DNA of 64,000 nt from Vibrio chagasii (GTDB taxonomy: Bacteria; Pseudomonadota; Gammaproteobacteria; Enterobacterales; Vibrionaceae), in NCBI GenBank assembly GCA_041879415.1, contig CP090851.1, positions 744,001-808,000 of the forward strand. Reading direction: 5' to 3'. Every line of letters starts with the position of its first letter. The stretch's first letter is position 1. This document shows, one piece after another, positions 37,087-44,880 of this stretch. The notes beneath the pieces were generated by a model, which was given only the letters and a program-made list of their open reading frames with translations, was not told where the DNA came from and searched no databases. The position numbers and the translations under genes were made by a program.

Positions 37087-38375
37087 TACACATCACCATT
37101 CTCAACCAGATCTTTAAGCTTTTTGTGTTCTCTGAACAATTTGAATTTTTCTTTGTTGTAATACTCAATACCTTTTAAGGCTTCGGATAGGTCTTTCTGC
37201 TTTTTTTCGACCTTTGATTCAAGTTCTGAAAGAGCATTTCTGGCACGATTGGACCGATTCTCATAGTCCTCAATGGATTCAGATAGTTGCACTATTTGGG
37301 TAAGTTCTTGTTCTAAATCTCCAAAGGTACAGTCAAACCTTTCGAGAACACGCTTGAGCCATTTAGCGTTAAGTATGTCTTGATCAGAAGATTCTATTTG
37401 CTCTTTCAACTGTTTAATTTCGGTATTCAGACTTCTTTTTTCACGTCTTTGATCTTCAATGAGGCGCTTACCAGTAGCGTAAGTTTGCCTAAGTTCGGTA
37501 ATTTCTTCGGAAATTTTCGATGATGTTTTTCCGTTGTAGAGTTCGCTTCTTTGACGTTTGAGGTTAGAAACCTTAGTGAGTAAATCCTGTTCTTGTTTTT
37601 TCAAATCTTCGATATTTATATGTAAATCATACTTACGTTTTTCGTTTTGGTATCGAGTTAGATTGTGTTGTGCCGTTTCAGTATCAGCTTTGATTCTGTG
37701 TAATGTTCCATTGGCTAGGTTAACTCTTTCGTTAATCTGTTCGAGTTCGCTCAATGCTCTTTGTTGTTCAGACTCAATTGATGAGTGTTCGAGTGAGGCG
37801 ATGTTTCGTGCTAATGGGTGAAGAGGATTAAATGACAGCCAAGAGCAACGTTTTTGAAATTGTGAGTTCAAAACATTCTCTTTGAGGTACGTAGTAAAGT
37901 CAGTCGATGGAACGGCTAAGTTGCTAAGGTTTACTTCAATGACACTTTCAAATCGGGTTCTGAGTTGGCGAATCTGCTTTTGATCCACTTCTGAATCTTC
38001 TAGCGCAATGGTTAGGTATATTGCTTGGTTATCGAGAAGTGTCAGTTCGATAAGAGGGCGAGTATCAGTATCGACAAGTAAGCTACAGTGACTCAATTCA
38101 ACAGGTATGCTGTTCGTGCAGGAGTAATCAATAGGGATTGATAATCGAAGCTCGTCAGACAGTAAAGAAGTTAATCGTTCACATACCTCAGAAAGAACAA
38201 GGTGCTCACACTGCTTATCAATGTGTTGAAAGAGCTGAAAATCTTCTTCACGTTTTACTGGTTCACCACAAACACGACAAAGAGCTGTTAAGTCTTTACT
38301 TTCTTTTGAATCAATCAATTCGCCTTTTTCATTAAGGCAAAACCGAATCCCCATTCTTTGTGTGCTGCACAGCAT
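37086..38375 (-). CDS. Zinc-finger/coiled-coil protein, partner of the CoiA-like nuclease
   Basis: A 429-residue protein from the ATG at 38375, which has TGAGGT about 7 bases upstream; a GTG four codons earlier is less likely. The N-terminus has a CoiA-like zinc finger (LCRVCGEPVKREEDFQLFQH plus a nearby Cys), followed by a beta-rich region (LIELTLLDNQAIYLTIALED) that may be a degenerate nuclease core without a clear active site. From ~residue 205 to the end it is almost continuous coiled coil rich in Lys/Glu/Gln/Arg. Overlap with the nuclease-like gene and shared zinc-finger type suggest one complex in which this protein is the scaffold. Function unknown. Confidence 0.55.
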   Translation of the reverse strand: MLCSTQRMGIRFCLNEKGELIDSKESKDLTALCRVCGEPVKREEDFQLFQHIDKQCEHLVLSEVCERLTSLLSDELRLSIPIDYSCTNSIPVELSHCSLLVDTDTRPLIELTLLDNQAIYLTIALEDSEVDQKQIRQLRTRFESVIEVNLSNLAVPSTDFTTYLKENVLNSQFQKRCSWLSFNPLHPLARNIASLEHSSIESEQQRALSELEQINERVNLANGTLHRIKADTETAQHNLTRYQNEKRKYDLHINIEDLKKQEQDLLTKVSNLKRQRSELYNGKTSSKISEEITELRQTYATGKRLIEDQRREKRSLNTEIKQLKEQIESSDQDILNAKWLKRVLERFDCTFGDLEQELTQIVQLSESIEDYENRSNRARNALSELESKVEKKQKDLSEALKGIEYYNKEKFKLFREHKKLKDLVENGDV

Positions 38376-38387
38376 TTTATACCTCAC

Positions 38388-38741
38388 TGATATTAAAAAG
38401 ACTTAGACCTATTCAACCAGATTTGGCACTAGAAAAGTATGCAATTTAATTAATATTGAGACAGGGATAGTAAAAGTGGGGGAGTGATCAAGGTCACAAC
38501 TCTTAGGCCGAGATTTTTGCAGAGGTGACAACTCGCACCAATAAGAAGACATTATAAGTAAAGTTTAGCGATGGTGGGTGTTTTTAAGTTGCTGTTTTAA
38601 ATTGATAATATTGCTAACTTTACTTGTTAGGATAGGCAGAAAGGACACCGTTGGAGCTGTACGGCCTGTTAATAGTGACAAGCAAAGTTTAGCATATTAC
38701 TATTGTTGGAAAGATGAGCTTTAGGAAGAGGTTAGTGCCAT
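38388..38741. promoter_or_regulatory. Divergent intergenic region with recombination-site-like repeats
   Basis: About 354 bases between the coiled-coil gene (minus) and the recombinase gene (plus). It holds three copies of an AAGTAAAGTTTAGC-like element: 38552-38569 (plus), 38613-38630 (minus orientation) and 38667-38693 (plus, the longest). The third copy is 49 bases upstream of the recombinase start and matches the left island junction at 30993-31019. They are candidates for recombinase binding or attachment sites. Confidence 0.55.
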
Positions 38742-40751
38742 ATGCGCCTTTCAGCGATAGCACAAGCAACAGAAGATCTAAGACCAGTTGTTATCACTTA
38801 CACACGATTTTCAACGAACATTCAAAAAGAAGGTTTGTCTGAGTATCGTCAAGACGAGTTAACACAACGATATGTTCTAGATTTCTGTGAAGAACACGGT
38901 GTTCCAGTGGAAGATATAATATCACTGAAAGACCGAGGAATTTCAGCGTATCGTGGTAAAAATATGACGAAGGGTAGTCTTTCAGAGATTATCGCTAAGT
39001 TTAATTCTGGTGAGCTACCTAAAGTCTATAACGAGAAAGGCGAGATAAACACTTTCTTGTTTATTGAATCACTGGATCGTCTTTCTAGGGCAGATCTACA
39101 TACAGCAAACAAACTTTTCTTAGACCTTGTTGAATACTGCAACATCGTAGTTGTTGCAGAAAATGAGAAGAAAATCTACTCACTCAATTCTTTGAAAACA
39201 GATATGGGAATGCTCGATCTGTTTTCTGCACTTCTAACATTATCTCGTTCACACAACGAATCAAGAATGAAGGAAATGCGTCATAGGGCTAATTGGTCGA
39301 AGAAGCGACAAGTTGTAATTGACTACTTTGAACTACCAGAAGATGAAAGAGAGGGCGTAGAATACCCGTTAAACCCGACAAAAACTTGTCCTTGGTGGTT
39401 ACGTCCAAAAGCTGATAATCGTGGGTTCGAGTTCATAGAAGAGCATAAAGAAGCAATGCTGTATTTCTTGAATCGAATGATGGAAGGTCACGGTTTAACA
39501 TCGTGCATTAGACGATTGAATGAAAAAATTGAGAATGGTGAACTTAAGGTAGAGTTTACGGAGCGTCAAAAAAAAGCTAAAGGGTTTCAAACCCATACGT
39601 TCTATCAACTACTTTCAGGTGATGATAATGAGTCAATCATAGGGAATTTGATTTTCCATCAAGATTACTATCCTACTGAGAAAGATGTTCAGCAAGGTCT
39701 ATATGAAAAAAAATCACTTGGTAAAAAAGTAAGAATCCCTGTTTTTACAGCTAAGGGTTTCTATCCTGCACTTTTGAACGAAGTTGAGTATATGCGCTTA
39801 AAACAGCAAATGAAGCAGCGTAAACAATCTCAGACCAAACCTACTAAAAAAGTGCAAAACATAGCTCAAGGACTCTTAAAATGTCCTTTATGTGGATATA
39901 GCTATGTTTATGTCGCTGATAATAGAAAGGGACGACACCACAATTTAGTTTGTGGATTATCACGCTCTAAGAAATGTAAATCATATACTTTCAGATACAA
40001 ATGGTTTGAAAAGAATCTTCTTAATTATTGTCGTAACCTCGATATGAATAGAATCTTGGGAATCAAAATCGACAATAAACTAAAGGAACGTATTAGCGAA
40101 TTAGAAGTAAATGCGCTCACTTACGAACAAGAGATAGAAGTGAAAAACAAGGAGTTGGAACAACTTGTTGAGAACCTAAGCAAGATTACAATTCCAACAC
40201 TACTAGAAAAAGCGCAAGATCAGTATGTGAAAATCGAGAATAGTATAAAAGTCATTACTTATGAAAAAGAGCAAAATGAACTTGAGCTAGTTGATTTGAA
40301 AAAACGTTCGATTAAGAGTGATATTGTCAGTAAAGAGGTTTATGAACTGATTGACTCAGTTCAACTACAAGAGAATGTTAGTTTAAGAGAAAGATTAAAC
40401 ATTGAACTAAAAAAAGTTATTTCAGAACTTTATATTTATCATAAAGACAACCCGAACAATTATTTTGGAAGAAATATGATTGTTGTTAAGTTTAGAGATG
40501 ATTATATTAGGTTTATTCCATTAGATCGTGAACTTGAAAGAGAAGAACTGTATAACATTCTTCCAACCATAAGCACGAAAAAAGCAGTAGACTATTCTAA
40601 ATATGAAATATTGCCTTTTGACTATTTAGAAGGATTAGAAGAAGGGCGATATCCTGAACATCAATTCATAACTAAATTTTATCAAGAAAATCCTGATGTA
40701 TTGGCTGAGATACTTAGTGAACTTGATGAAGCTGATAATGTTTACGTATAG
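38742..40751 (+). CDS. Large serine recombinase
   Basis: A 669-residue site-specific recombinase. The resolvase-type catalytic domain starts with VITYTRFSTNIQKEGLS, where the Ser of RFST is the nucleophile, and has FLFIESLDRLSRADLHTA. A recombinase domain follows (~residues 205-340), then a zinc ribbon (CPLCGYSYVYV ... CGLSRSKKC, ~residues 384-410) and a long coiled coil (~445-530) that synapses att sites. These are the parts of large serine integrases. It probably inserted the island into the symporter gene. A Shine-Dalgarno-like GAGG is about 10 bases before the ATG. The candidate att repeats are directly upstream, as is common for such integrases. Confidence 0.92.
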   Translation: MRLSAIAQATEDLRPVVITYTRFSTNIQKEGLSEYRQDELTQRYVLDFCEEHGVPVEDIISLKDRGISAYRGKNMTKGSLSEIIAKFNSGELPKVYNEKGEINTFLFIESLDRLSRADLHTANKLFLDLVEYCNIVVVAENEKKIYSLNSLKTDMGMLDLFSALLTLSRSHNESRMKEMRHRANWSKKRQVVIDYFELPEDEREGVEYPLNPTKTCPWWLRPKADNRGFEFIEEHKEAMLYFLNRMMEGHGLTSCIRRLNEKIENGELKVEFTERQKKAKGFQTHTFYQLLSGDDNESIIGNLIFHQDYYPTEKDVQQGLYEKKSLGKKVRIPVFTAKGFYPALLNEVEYMRLKQQMKQRKQSQTKPTKKVQNIAQGLLKCPLCGYSYVYVADNRKGRHHNLVCGLSRSKKCKSYTFRYKWFEKNLLNYCRNLDMNRILGIKIDNKLKERISELEVNALTYEQEIEVKNKELEQLVENLSKITIPTLLEKAQDQYVKIENSIKVITYEKEQNELELVDLKKRSIKSDIVSKEVYELIDSVQLQENVSLRERLNIELKKVISELYIYHKDNPNNYFGRNMIVVKFRDDYIRFIPLDRELEREELYNILPTISTKKAVDYSKYEILPFDYLEGLEEGRYPEHQFITKFYQENPDVLAEILSELDEADNVYV

Positions 40752-40776
40752 GGGAAAGTCTCATAGGGACAGGAAA

Positions 40777-40959
40777 TTAACTCGCTTTTTCATAGTGAGT
40801 TAATACCTCTTTGATGGTTATCTCACCTTTCTTAAATCGTTTTGCAACGTCAAGATCGATAAGAATCACATCTTTTCTCTCATTTTGATAAAGTCGAAAA
40901 GGGACTTTAACAGGTCGAGGCGTGGTGAATGACAATGGTGAAGTTTTTTGGCTTGCCAT
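40777..40959 (-). CDS. Small basic protein next to the recombinase
   Basis: A 60-residue protein converging with the recombinase gene, with 25 bases between the stop codons. AAAGGA stands 9-10 bases before the ATG. The sequence (VKVPFRLYQNERKDVILIDL and VAKRFKKGEITIKEVLTHY) is basic and probably folds as a small beta-alpha unit. I do not recognise the family. Its position beside a serine integrase makes a recombination directionality factor possible, but no motif proves it. Confidence 0.5.
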   Translation of the reverse strand: MASQKTSPLSFTTPRPVKVPFRLYQNERKDVILIDLDVAKRFKKGEITIKEVLTHYEKAS

Positions 40960-41066
40960 AAATGATTTTCCTTTAAATCAATGGGTTGCCACGGTTCGTC
41001 AAAATCCGTTTGACGTTAAAGATACAACAAACGTAAAACGTATGTGTCTCTTCTCAACTCTCACTT

Positions 41067-41095
41067 TCCTTATGGTTTGCGCCATATCCTTATGG
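41067..41095. repeat. Pair of TCCTTATGG repeats
   Basis: TCCTTATGG at 41067-41075 and 41087-41095, 20 bases apart; the second copy is inside CCATATCCTTATGG, itself a CCATA/TATGG inverted repeat. It lies about 110-140 bases upstream of the small minus-strand gene and could be an operator. Confidence 0.35.
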
Positions 41096-41227
41096 CAGTT
41101 CACTATGTTTCGTCACGCTATGAGACTCTAACAATGTATCAATTCAAAAATGTCCAATCAAGTGAAGGTCGATTTTTTACCTAGAACTAGGGATTTTTTA
41201 GCCCTTTTCCAAAAATCGGATTTTCGC

Positions 41228-41315
41228 AAGTGTCGTGCATTTAAACACCCCCCAATAGAAAAGTGTTGTGGTTTTACACACCCCACGAAAAGAAGTGTTG
41301 TGCTTTTCAACTCCC
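41228..41315. repeat. Three iteron-like tandem repeats
   Basis: Imperfect repeats of about 24 bases with a 32-33 base period begin at 41228, 41261 and 41293. Each starts AAGTGTTGTG (the first AAGTGTCGTG), has a TTTT or ATTT centre and ends in ACACCCC or a close variant. They are about 630 bases upstream of a Rep-like gene and are followed by very AT-rich DNA and by two TATAGAGATA copies (41321, 41336), as in an iteron-type plasmid origin. Confidence 0.55.
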
Positions 41316-41796
41316 TTCACTATAGAGATAAACTTTATAGAGATAGATCTTAAAGAAGGGATATAGTGATAAAAAATTATCACGGGCGAAAAAGTCAAAG
41401 GAATTTTTAATTATTCTGTTAATTAGAATAACTTTAAGACCACACAACATAAACTTTTGAAAGTCGCTGCGCTCCGATTCTGATAAAAATAACCTTGAAT
41501 CATTTCAAAGTATTTAATCATTCAATATTTATACTCTACAGAACTGAAAATCTCTGATTTTCTTTCGCCACTGCGTTAAAAACATAGACTTAAAAGAAAA
41601 GAATTTCTAAATGTTGGAAAGGTAAGTGTAACGATTAGTTGAAAAGCATACATTTAATTAGTATTAAAGTATTTATAGCGAAATTGAAATGGAAATAAAG
41701 GAATAAATATAAGAAAAATATTTATATTTACATAAATTATTTATTTCTTTGCTCTTGATTTAATCTCGTTTAATGATAAAAGATATATTACAGGCG
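41316..41796. other. AT-rich region, candidate replication origin DNA
   Basis: No convincing gene. It contains direct TATAGAGATA repeats, the inverted repeat GTGATA/TATCAC (41366-41383) and long runs of A and T from about 41640. Lying between iteron-like repeats and a Rep-like gene, it may be an origin melting region. This is inference from composition and position. Confidence 0.3.
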
Positions 41797-41898
41797 AAAA
41801 AAAAGCCCATTGGCGAAATGAGCTTTTTGATTAAGATAGATCGGACAATCTTTCTATAAATATAAATTACATTACTTTTTTAGAAAGTCAACATTATA
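41797..41898 (-). ncRNA. Candidate antisense RNA in the rep leader
   Basis: On the minus strand a strong intrinsic terminator stands at 41802-41826: AAAGCTCATT and AATGGGCTTT pair over 10 bp (one G-U) and are followed by eight T. Upstream on the same strand are TTGACT (41891-41886) with TAATTT 16 bases further, and a perfect TATAAT at 41898-41893. A transcript of 60-90 bases would run opposite to the leader of the Rep-like gene, the layout of counter-transcribed RNAs that control plasmid replication. The hairpin could also simply end plus-strand transcription. Confidence 0.45.
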
Positions 41899-41946
41899 TC
41901 TATCTTTAATTTAAAAATATTATTATACAATTAAGAGGAAGTTATA

Positions 41947-42888
41947 ATGTTTCAACAAATCAATTCAATCAAAAACGGCTTAAGCCACGAAGTTTTAAAC
42001 CTACCAACATTTCTTATCCAATCAGGGTTTTTCAGAAAGAATATTGAACAAAACGGAACTATTTACACAATGACAAAGGGCGAAACTGTTAGTTTAAATA
42101 CAGTTCATTGTAATTTGGTGATAGGTTTACCATTGTTCAGCTTTTTACTTACTACTCAACATAATCTAGCTTTAGATAAGTCTAACGAAGATGATGAAAT
42201 TACGGTAAAATATGGTAAACACAGCAAGTTATTGAAGTGCCTTAAAGCAAGAGAGAATCACAGAATTAGAGCTGTAGAAGCTCATTTAGATACTTTTGTT
42301 GAGTATCTTAATCCAGAACAAAAAATCACATTAAACAGAAAATCATTCAGCATATTTGAAACGCTAAAAGTAAACAAAAAAGATAGAACTATAACGTTTA
42401 AAATCTCTAATAAGTTTATGGATGAACTAAGTAAAAGAACAAATCCATTAACTTACATTCAAAATGAAGATTTAAGAGAAGTTCAATCTAACGGTATTGC
42501 AGGGAGTATTTTTATCTATACAAGATCTATATCTAAAATGAAAAAAAGATATTTACTGAAGAAAAGAATTGCTCAAATGTTCGGTATAGTAAAGAATACA
42601 AATCAAAGTATAGATAGTGCTTTTAAGACGCTAAAAAGCAAGGGTATTTTATTGTTTGATAAGATCATAAACTACAAGATGAGCAATGGATTCTTAGAGG
42701 TATTTTCTAAATATGTAATTACAGAAATTAAAGAAGCTACAGTAAGAAAGATTTTTAAAGAACCTACTTACAAACAAAGCGGGACTATAGATAAAAGTGT
42801 TTTCGATTCACGTTTATCTAAATCTGTAAGAGCAGAACAAGACGATACACCATTTTATTTACAAGTATTTTCAAAATTAAATAAATAA
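41947..42888 (+). CDS. Candidate plasmid-type replication initiator
   Basis: A 313-residue basic protein. AGAGGAAG precedes the ATG. The sequence has two helical regions that could be winged helices: LPTFLIQSGFFRKNIEQNG near the N-terminus with the following LPLFSFLLTT, and KKRIAQMFGIVKNTNQSIDS with SAFKTLKSKGI (~residues 205-235), which looks like a helix-turn-helix. This two-part basic plan is seen in iteron-binding Rep proteins, and iteron-like repeats lie upstream. I do not see a motif that assigns it to a named Rep family, so the call rests on context. Confidence 0.4.
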   Translation: MFQQINSIKNGLSHEVLNLPTFLIQSGFFRKNIEQNGTIYTMTKGETVSLNTVHCNLVIGLPLFSFLLTTQHNLALDKSNEDDEITVKYGKHSKLLKCLKARENHRIRAVEAHLDTFVEYLNPEQKITLNRKSFSIFETLKVNKKDRTITFKISNKFMDELSKRTNPLTYIQNEDLREVQSNGIAGSIFIYTRSISKMKKRYLLKKRIAQMFGIVKNTNQSIDSAFKTLKSKGILLFDKIINYKMSNGFLEVFSKYVITEIKEATVRKIFKEPTYKQSGTIDKSVFDSRLSKSVRAEQDDTPFYLQVFSKLNK

Positions 42889-42948
42889 GAAGTAAACAAA
42901 GAATTACCTTAACATAAAAGAATATTTCCAATTTCGTTCTTTGATTTT

Positions 42949-42976
42949 TTGACGAACATTACAATAGTGCTATAAC
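42949..42976 (+). promoter_or_regulatory. Sigma-70-type promoter
   Basis: TTGACG, 16 bases, TATAAC, 32 bases upstream of the start codon at 43008. It should drive the membrane protein gene that follows the Rep-like gene. Confidence 0.6.
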
Positions 42977-43007
42977 AAGAAGTATAAGAACTTAAGAAGG
43001 AATTGTT

Positions 43008-43631
43008 ATGTTAAAAAGAAACTCAGAAGAAACAGATTCAGAAAGTAAAATAAAAAAATACAAAAAGTTTTACATAGAACGATTTGAAACTCAAGAATTA
43101 GAGATTGAAAGATTATTCAATGAAAAAGAAGAAGTAAGAAAGAATTTTTACACAAACGGTAAAAAGAAATTGAAAGAGCTTAATTTTGCTACTGCGAACT
43201 TGTTAGCAGCGTTTTATGTACTAGCTTTATCAAACCTTGATTTTGAAATACATTTTAAGTTAATGAATCTCTTTCTCATATCTATGATTTTTCTAAGCTT
43301 TCTTTTGTTCGTTTTGTGGAGAAATGGCGAAATTGAAGAGGCTTTATCATACGAGCAAAAGACAAAGTTCGTCATAGCGTTTCTAACAATATGGATTGTC
43401 GTTCAGTTTCTCACTCCAACAAGCTTTCAAACATTGATTACCTTCTTTGCCTTCATACCATTTTTGTTTGTTAAACATAATTTTAAGAGACATTTCAAAA
43501 ACTATGCGAAGAAAGAAATGGAATTTATGGATAGAACAACTTTACTACTGCGTATCAGAGAAGAATCAATGAATATGTTAGAAGATATGGATAATAAAGA
43601 AAATGAACAGTTGGATAATACTAGTAACTGA
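43008..43631 (+). CDS. Membrane protein with N-terminal coiled coil, unknown
   Basis: A 207-residue protein. Residues 1-65 are strongly charged and helical (KKYKKFYIERFETQELEIER); then four hydrophobic helices at about 65-82, 85-105, 122-140 and 143-157 with short loops; the C-terminus is charged again (MEFMDRTTLLLRIREES). AAGAAGGAA lies before the ATG and a promoter is visible upstream. No family is recognised. The last codons overlap the first copy of the TACTAGTA array, which may make the gene and the array one partition or regulatory unit. Confidence 0.6.
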   Translation: MLKRNSEETDSESKIKKYKKFYIERFETQELEIERLFNEKEEVRKNFYTNGKKKLKELNFATANLLAAFYVLALSNLDFEIHFKLMNLFLISMIFLSFLLFVLWRNGEIEEALSYEQKTKFVIAFLTIWIVVQFLTPTSFQTLITFFAFIPFLFVKHNFKRHFKNYAKKEMEFMDRTTLLLRIREESMNMLEDMDNKENEQLDNTSN

Positions 43632-43695
43632 TATGTTTGTTTACTAGTAACCACTAAAGATAATTACTAGTATCTTTTTTTAATATTACTAGTAA
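43618..43695. repeat. Four-copy TACTAGTA array with 22-23 bp period
   Basis: The 10-base near-palindrome WTACTAGTAW occurs at 43618, 43641, 43664 and 43686, with spacings of 23, 23 and 22 bases. Equal faces of the helix are presented every two turns. The spacer sequences differ, so only the octamer is kept. This is the form of an iteron, operator or centromere-like array. Confidence 0.75.
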
Positions 43696-43773
43696 TTGTA
43701 AACTTCTAAACACTGAAATTTGTTTGCAAACTAAATAAAATAAAGATATAGTGCGATAAACATATAAATAATA

Positions 43774-43802
43774 TTGACTTTTATTATTTAGATCGTTATA
43801 AT
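43774..43802 (+). promoter_or_regulatory. Strong sigma-70-type promoter
   Basis: TTGACT, 17 bases, TATAAT (perfect -10). The next gene starts at 44037, leaving a leader of about 230 bases. AGTGCGAT (43750) and ATCGCACT (43882) flank the promoter as an 8-bp inverted repeat. Confidence 0.7.
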
Positions 43803-44036
43803 ATAAATAAGAAGTAGTCAAATTATATGATTGTTTTAGATCTTATATAAACAATGGTTGTTTTTATAATAGAGATCGCACTTTGCATTTTAAAAAAGAT
43901 AGCAGAGTAATTTTTGATTAACTTGCTTTGATCATTAAAACTCTAACGCATTGATAGATGTGGTAAATTAAAACACATAATTCAATTTCCTTTTTTTAAT
44001 CAAAGTTTTGTGAAATTAAAAAAAGAGGTTTTCATT
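43803..44036 (+). other. Long leader without a gene
   Basis: About 230 AT-rich bases between the promoter and the small membrane protein gene. It may be an untranslated leader or a small RNA; I see no clear terminator in it. Confidence 0.3.
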
Positions 44037-44219
44037 ATGTCAAAAGTTTTAAATTTTCCATCAACTTATTTTACACGTATTAAAAATACGTTCAAAGCAA
44101 GATTCATCTTCGCTACAACAGCAATTGTGCTAGGTGCAGCGTTGCAAAATGATGCTTACATCAGTGTTTTTCTTGCTATTACTGCAATAGAAGCTTTGTT
44201 TGTTCTTAAAAACTCTTAG
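44037..44219 (+). CDS. Small membrane protein, unknown
   Basis: A 60-residue protein with a basic N-terminus (FTRIKNTFKARF) and one or two short hydrophobic helices (IFATTAIVLGAAL and YISVFLAITAIEALFVL). GAGG stands 9 bases before the ATG at 44037; a GTG at 44010 in the same frame is less likely. A strong terminator follows. Its function is unknown; on the island it might be an entry-exclusion or pore-type small protein, but nothing specific supports that. Confidence 0.5.
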   Translation: MSKVLNFPSTYFTRIKNTFKARFIFATTAIVLGAALQNDAYISVFLAITAIEALFVLKNS

Positions 44220-44258
44220 GAGCTAACAAAATGATATTAAAATTAAATTACTTAAAAT

Positions 44259-44290
44259 AAAAGATTATGTTTTAAAAGCCATAATCTTTT
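44259..44290. terminator. Bidirectional terminator
   Basis: AAAAGATTATG and CATAATCTTTT form an 11-bp stem with a 10-base loop and a T-run, between converging genes. Confidence 0.85.
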
Positions 44291-44296
44291 TTTATT

Positions 44297-44866
44297 TTAT
44301 CTTTTTAAGCAATCTTTTAAAATGGTATATCTTGATTTAAGTAACTCTTCTTGATCAAAACCTCTCTCATATACCAGAACGAATTTTTCTATGTTAGCGT
44401 CTGAACTAAGGTTTAAAGGCTTTTCAAAGTGTGTAGTATAAGTTCTATCTTTATTTCTACTGTAAGATGATTTTTCAAAGATCTTTAACTCATAAGTATC
44501 AAAGTTTTTCCTTTCGAAAACCCATTTATGACCTCTTCTCTTTCCATTTCTTGCTGACTTATCATAAAACGTGTAGGAATAATCAGATACCGTCAGATCA
44601 TATATTGTTAAGTCCTTAAAGGAATTTCCGATTCTAATGCTTACATCAGCGTCAGGATTAAAGTAAACACGCTTTAAATTCGTCATAATCTTGTCTTCAT
44701 CTTTGTATTCTAGAAAGACTCCATTAAAATCTGATTTGCCTTTTCTATTTACTAAATTTTCGTATCGAGTTTTACAATCTTCGTTATATTTTGATAAATC
44801 TACTTCTTTTGCTATACTCATACTTGCAAATAATATGCTTGATATTGTTAATATATATTTTTTCAT
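44297..44866 (-). CDS. Secreted periplasmic protein, unknown
   Basis: A 189-residue protein with a Sec signal peptide (MKKYILTISSILFASMSIAK, cleavage near residue 19). The mature part is rich in charged and aromatic residues, with two Cys (DCKTRY and DCLKR near the end) that may form a disulfide. No family is recognised. It lies 14 bases downstream of the large DotA/VirB6-like gene on the same strand, so it is probably a periplasmic partner of that membrane protein. Confidence 0.6.
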   Translation of the reverse strand: MKKYILTISSILFASMSIAKEVDLSKYNEDCKTRYENLVNRKGKSDFNGVFLEYKDEDKIMTNLKRVYFNPDADVSIRIGNSFKDLTIYDLTVSDYSYTFYDKSARNGKRRGHKWVFERKNFDTYELKIFEKSSYSRNKDRTYTTHFEKPLNLSSDANIEKFVLVYERGFDQEELLKSRYTILKDCLKR

Positions 44867-44880
44867 TATAAATTCCTTTT

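Noticed and set aside
41228..43695. CRISPR array
   Set aside because: Repeats are short, imperfect or palindromic with spacers of 9-15 bases, and there are no cas genes.
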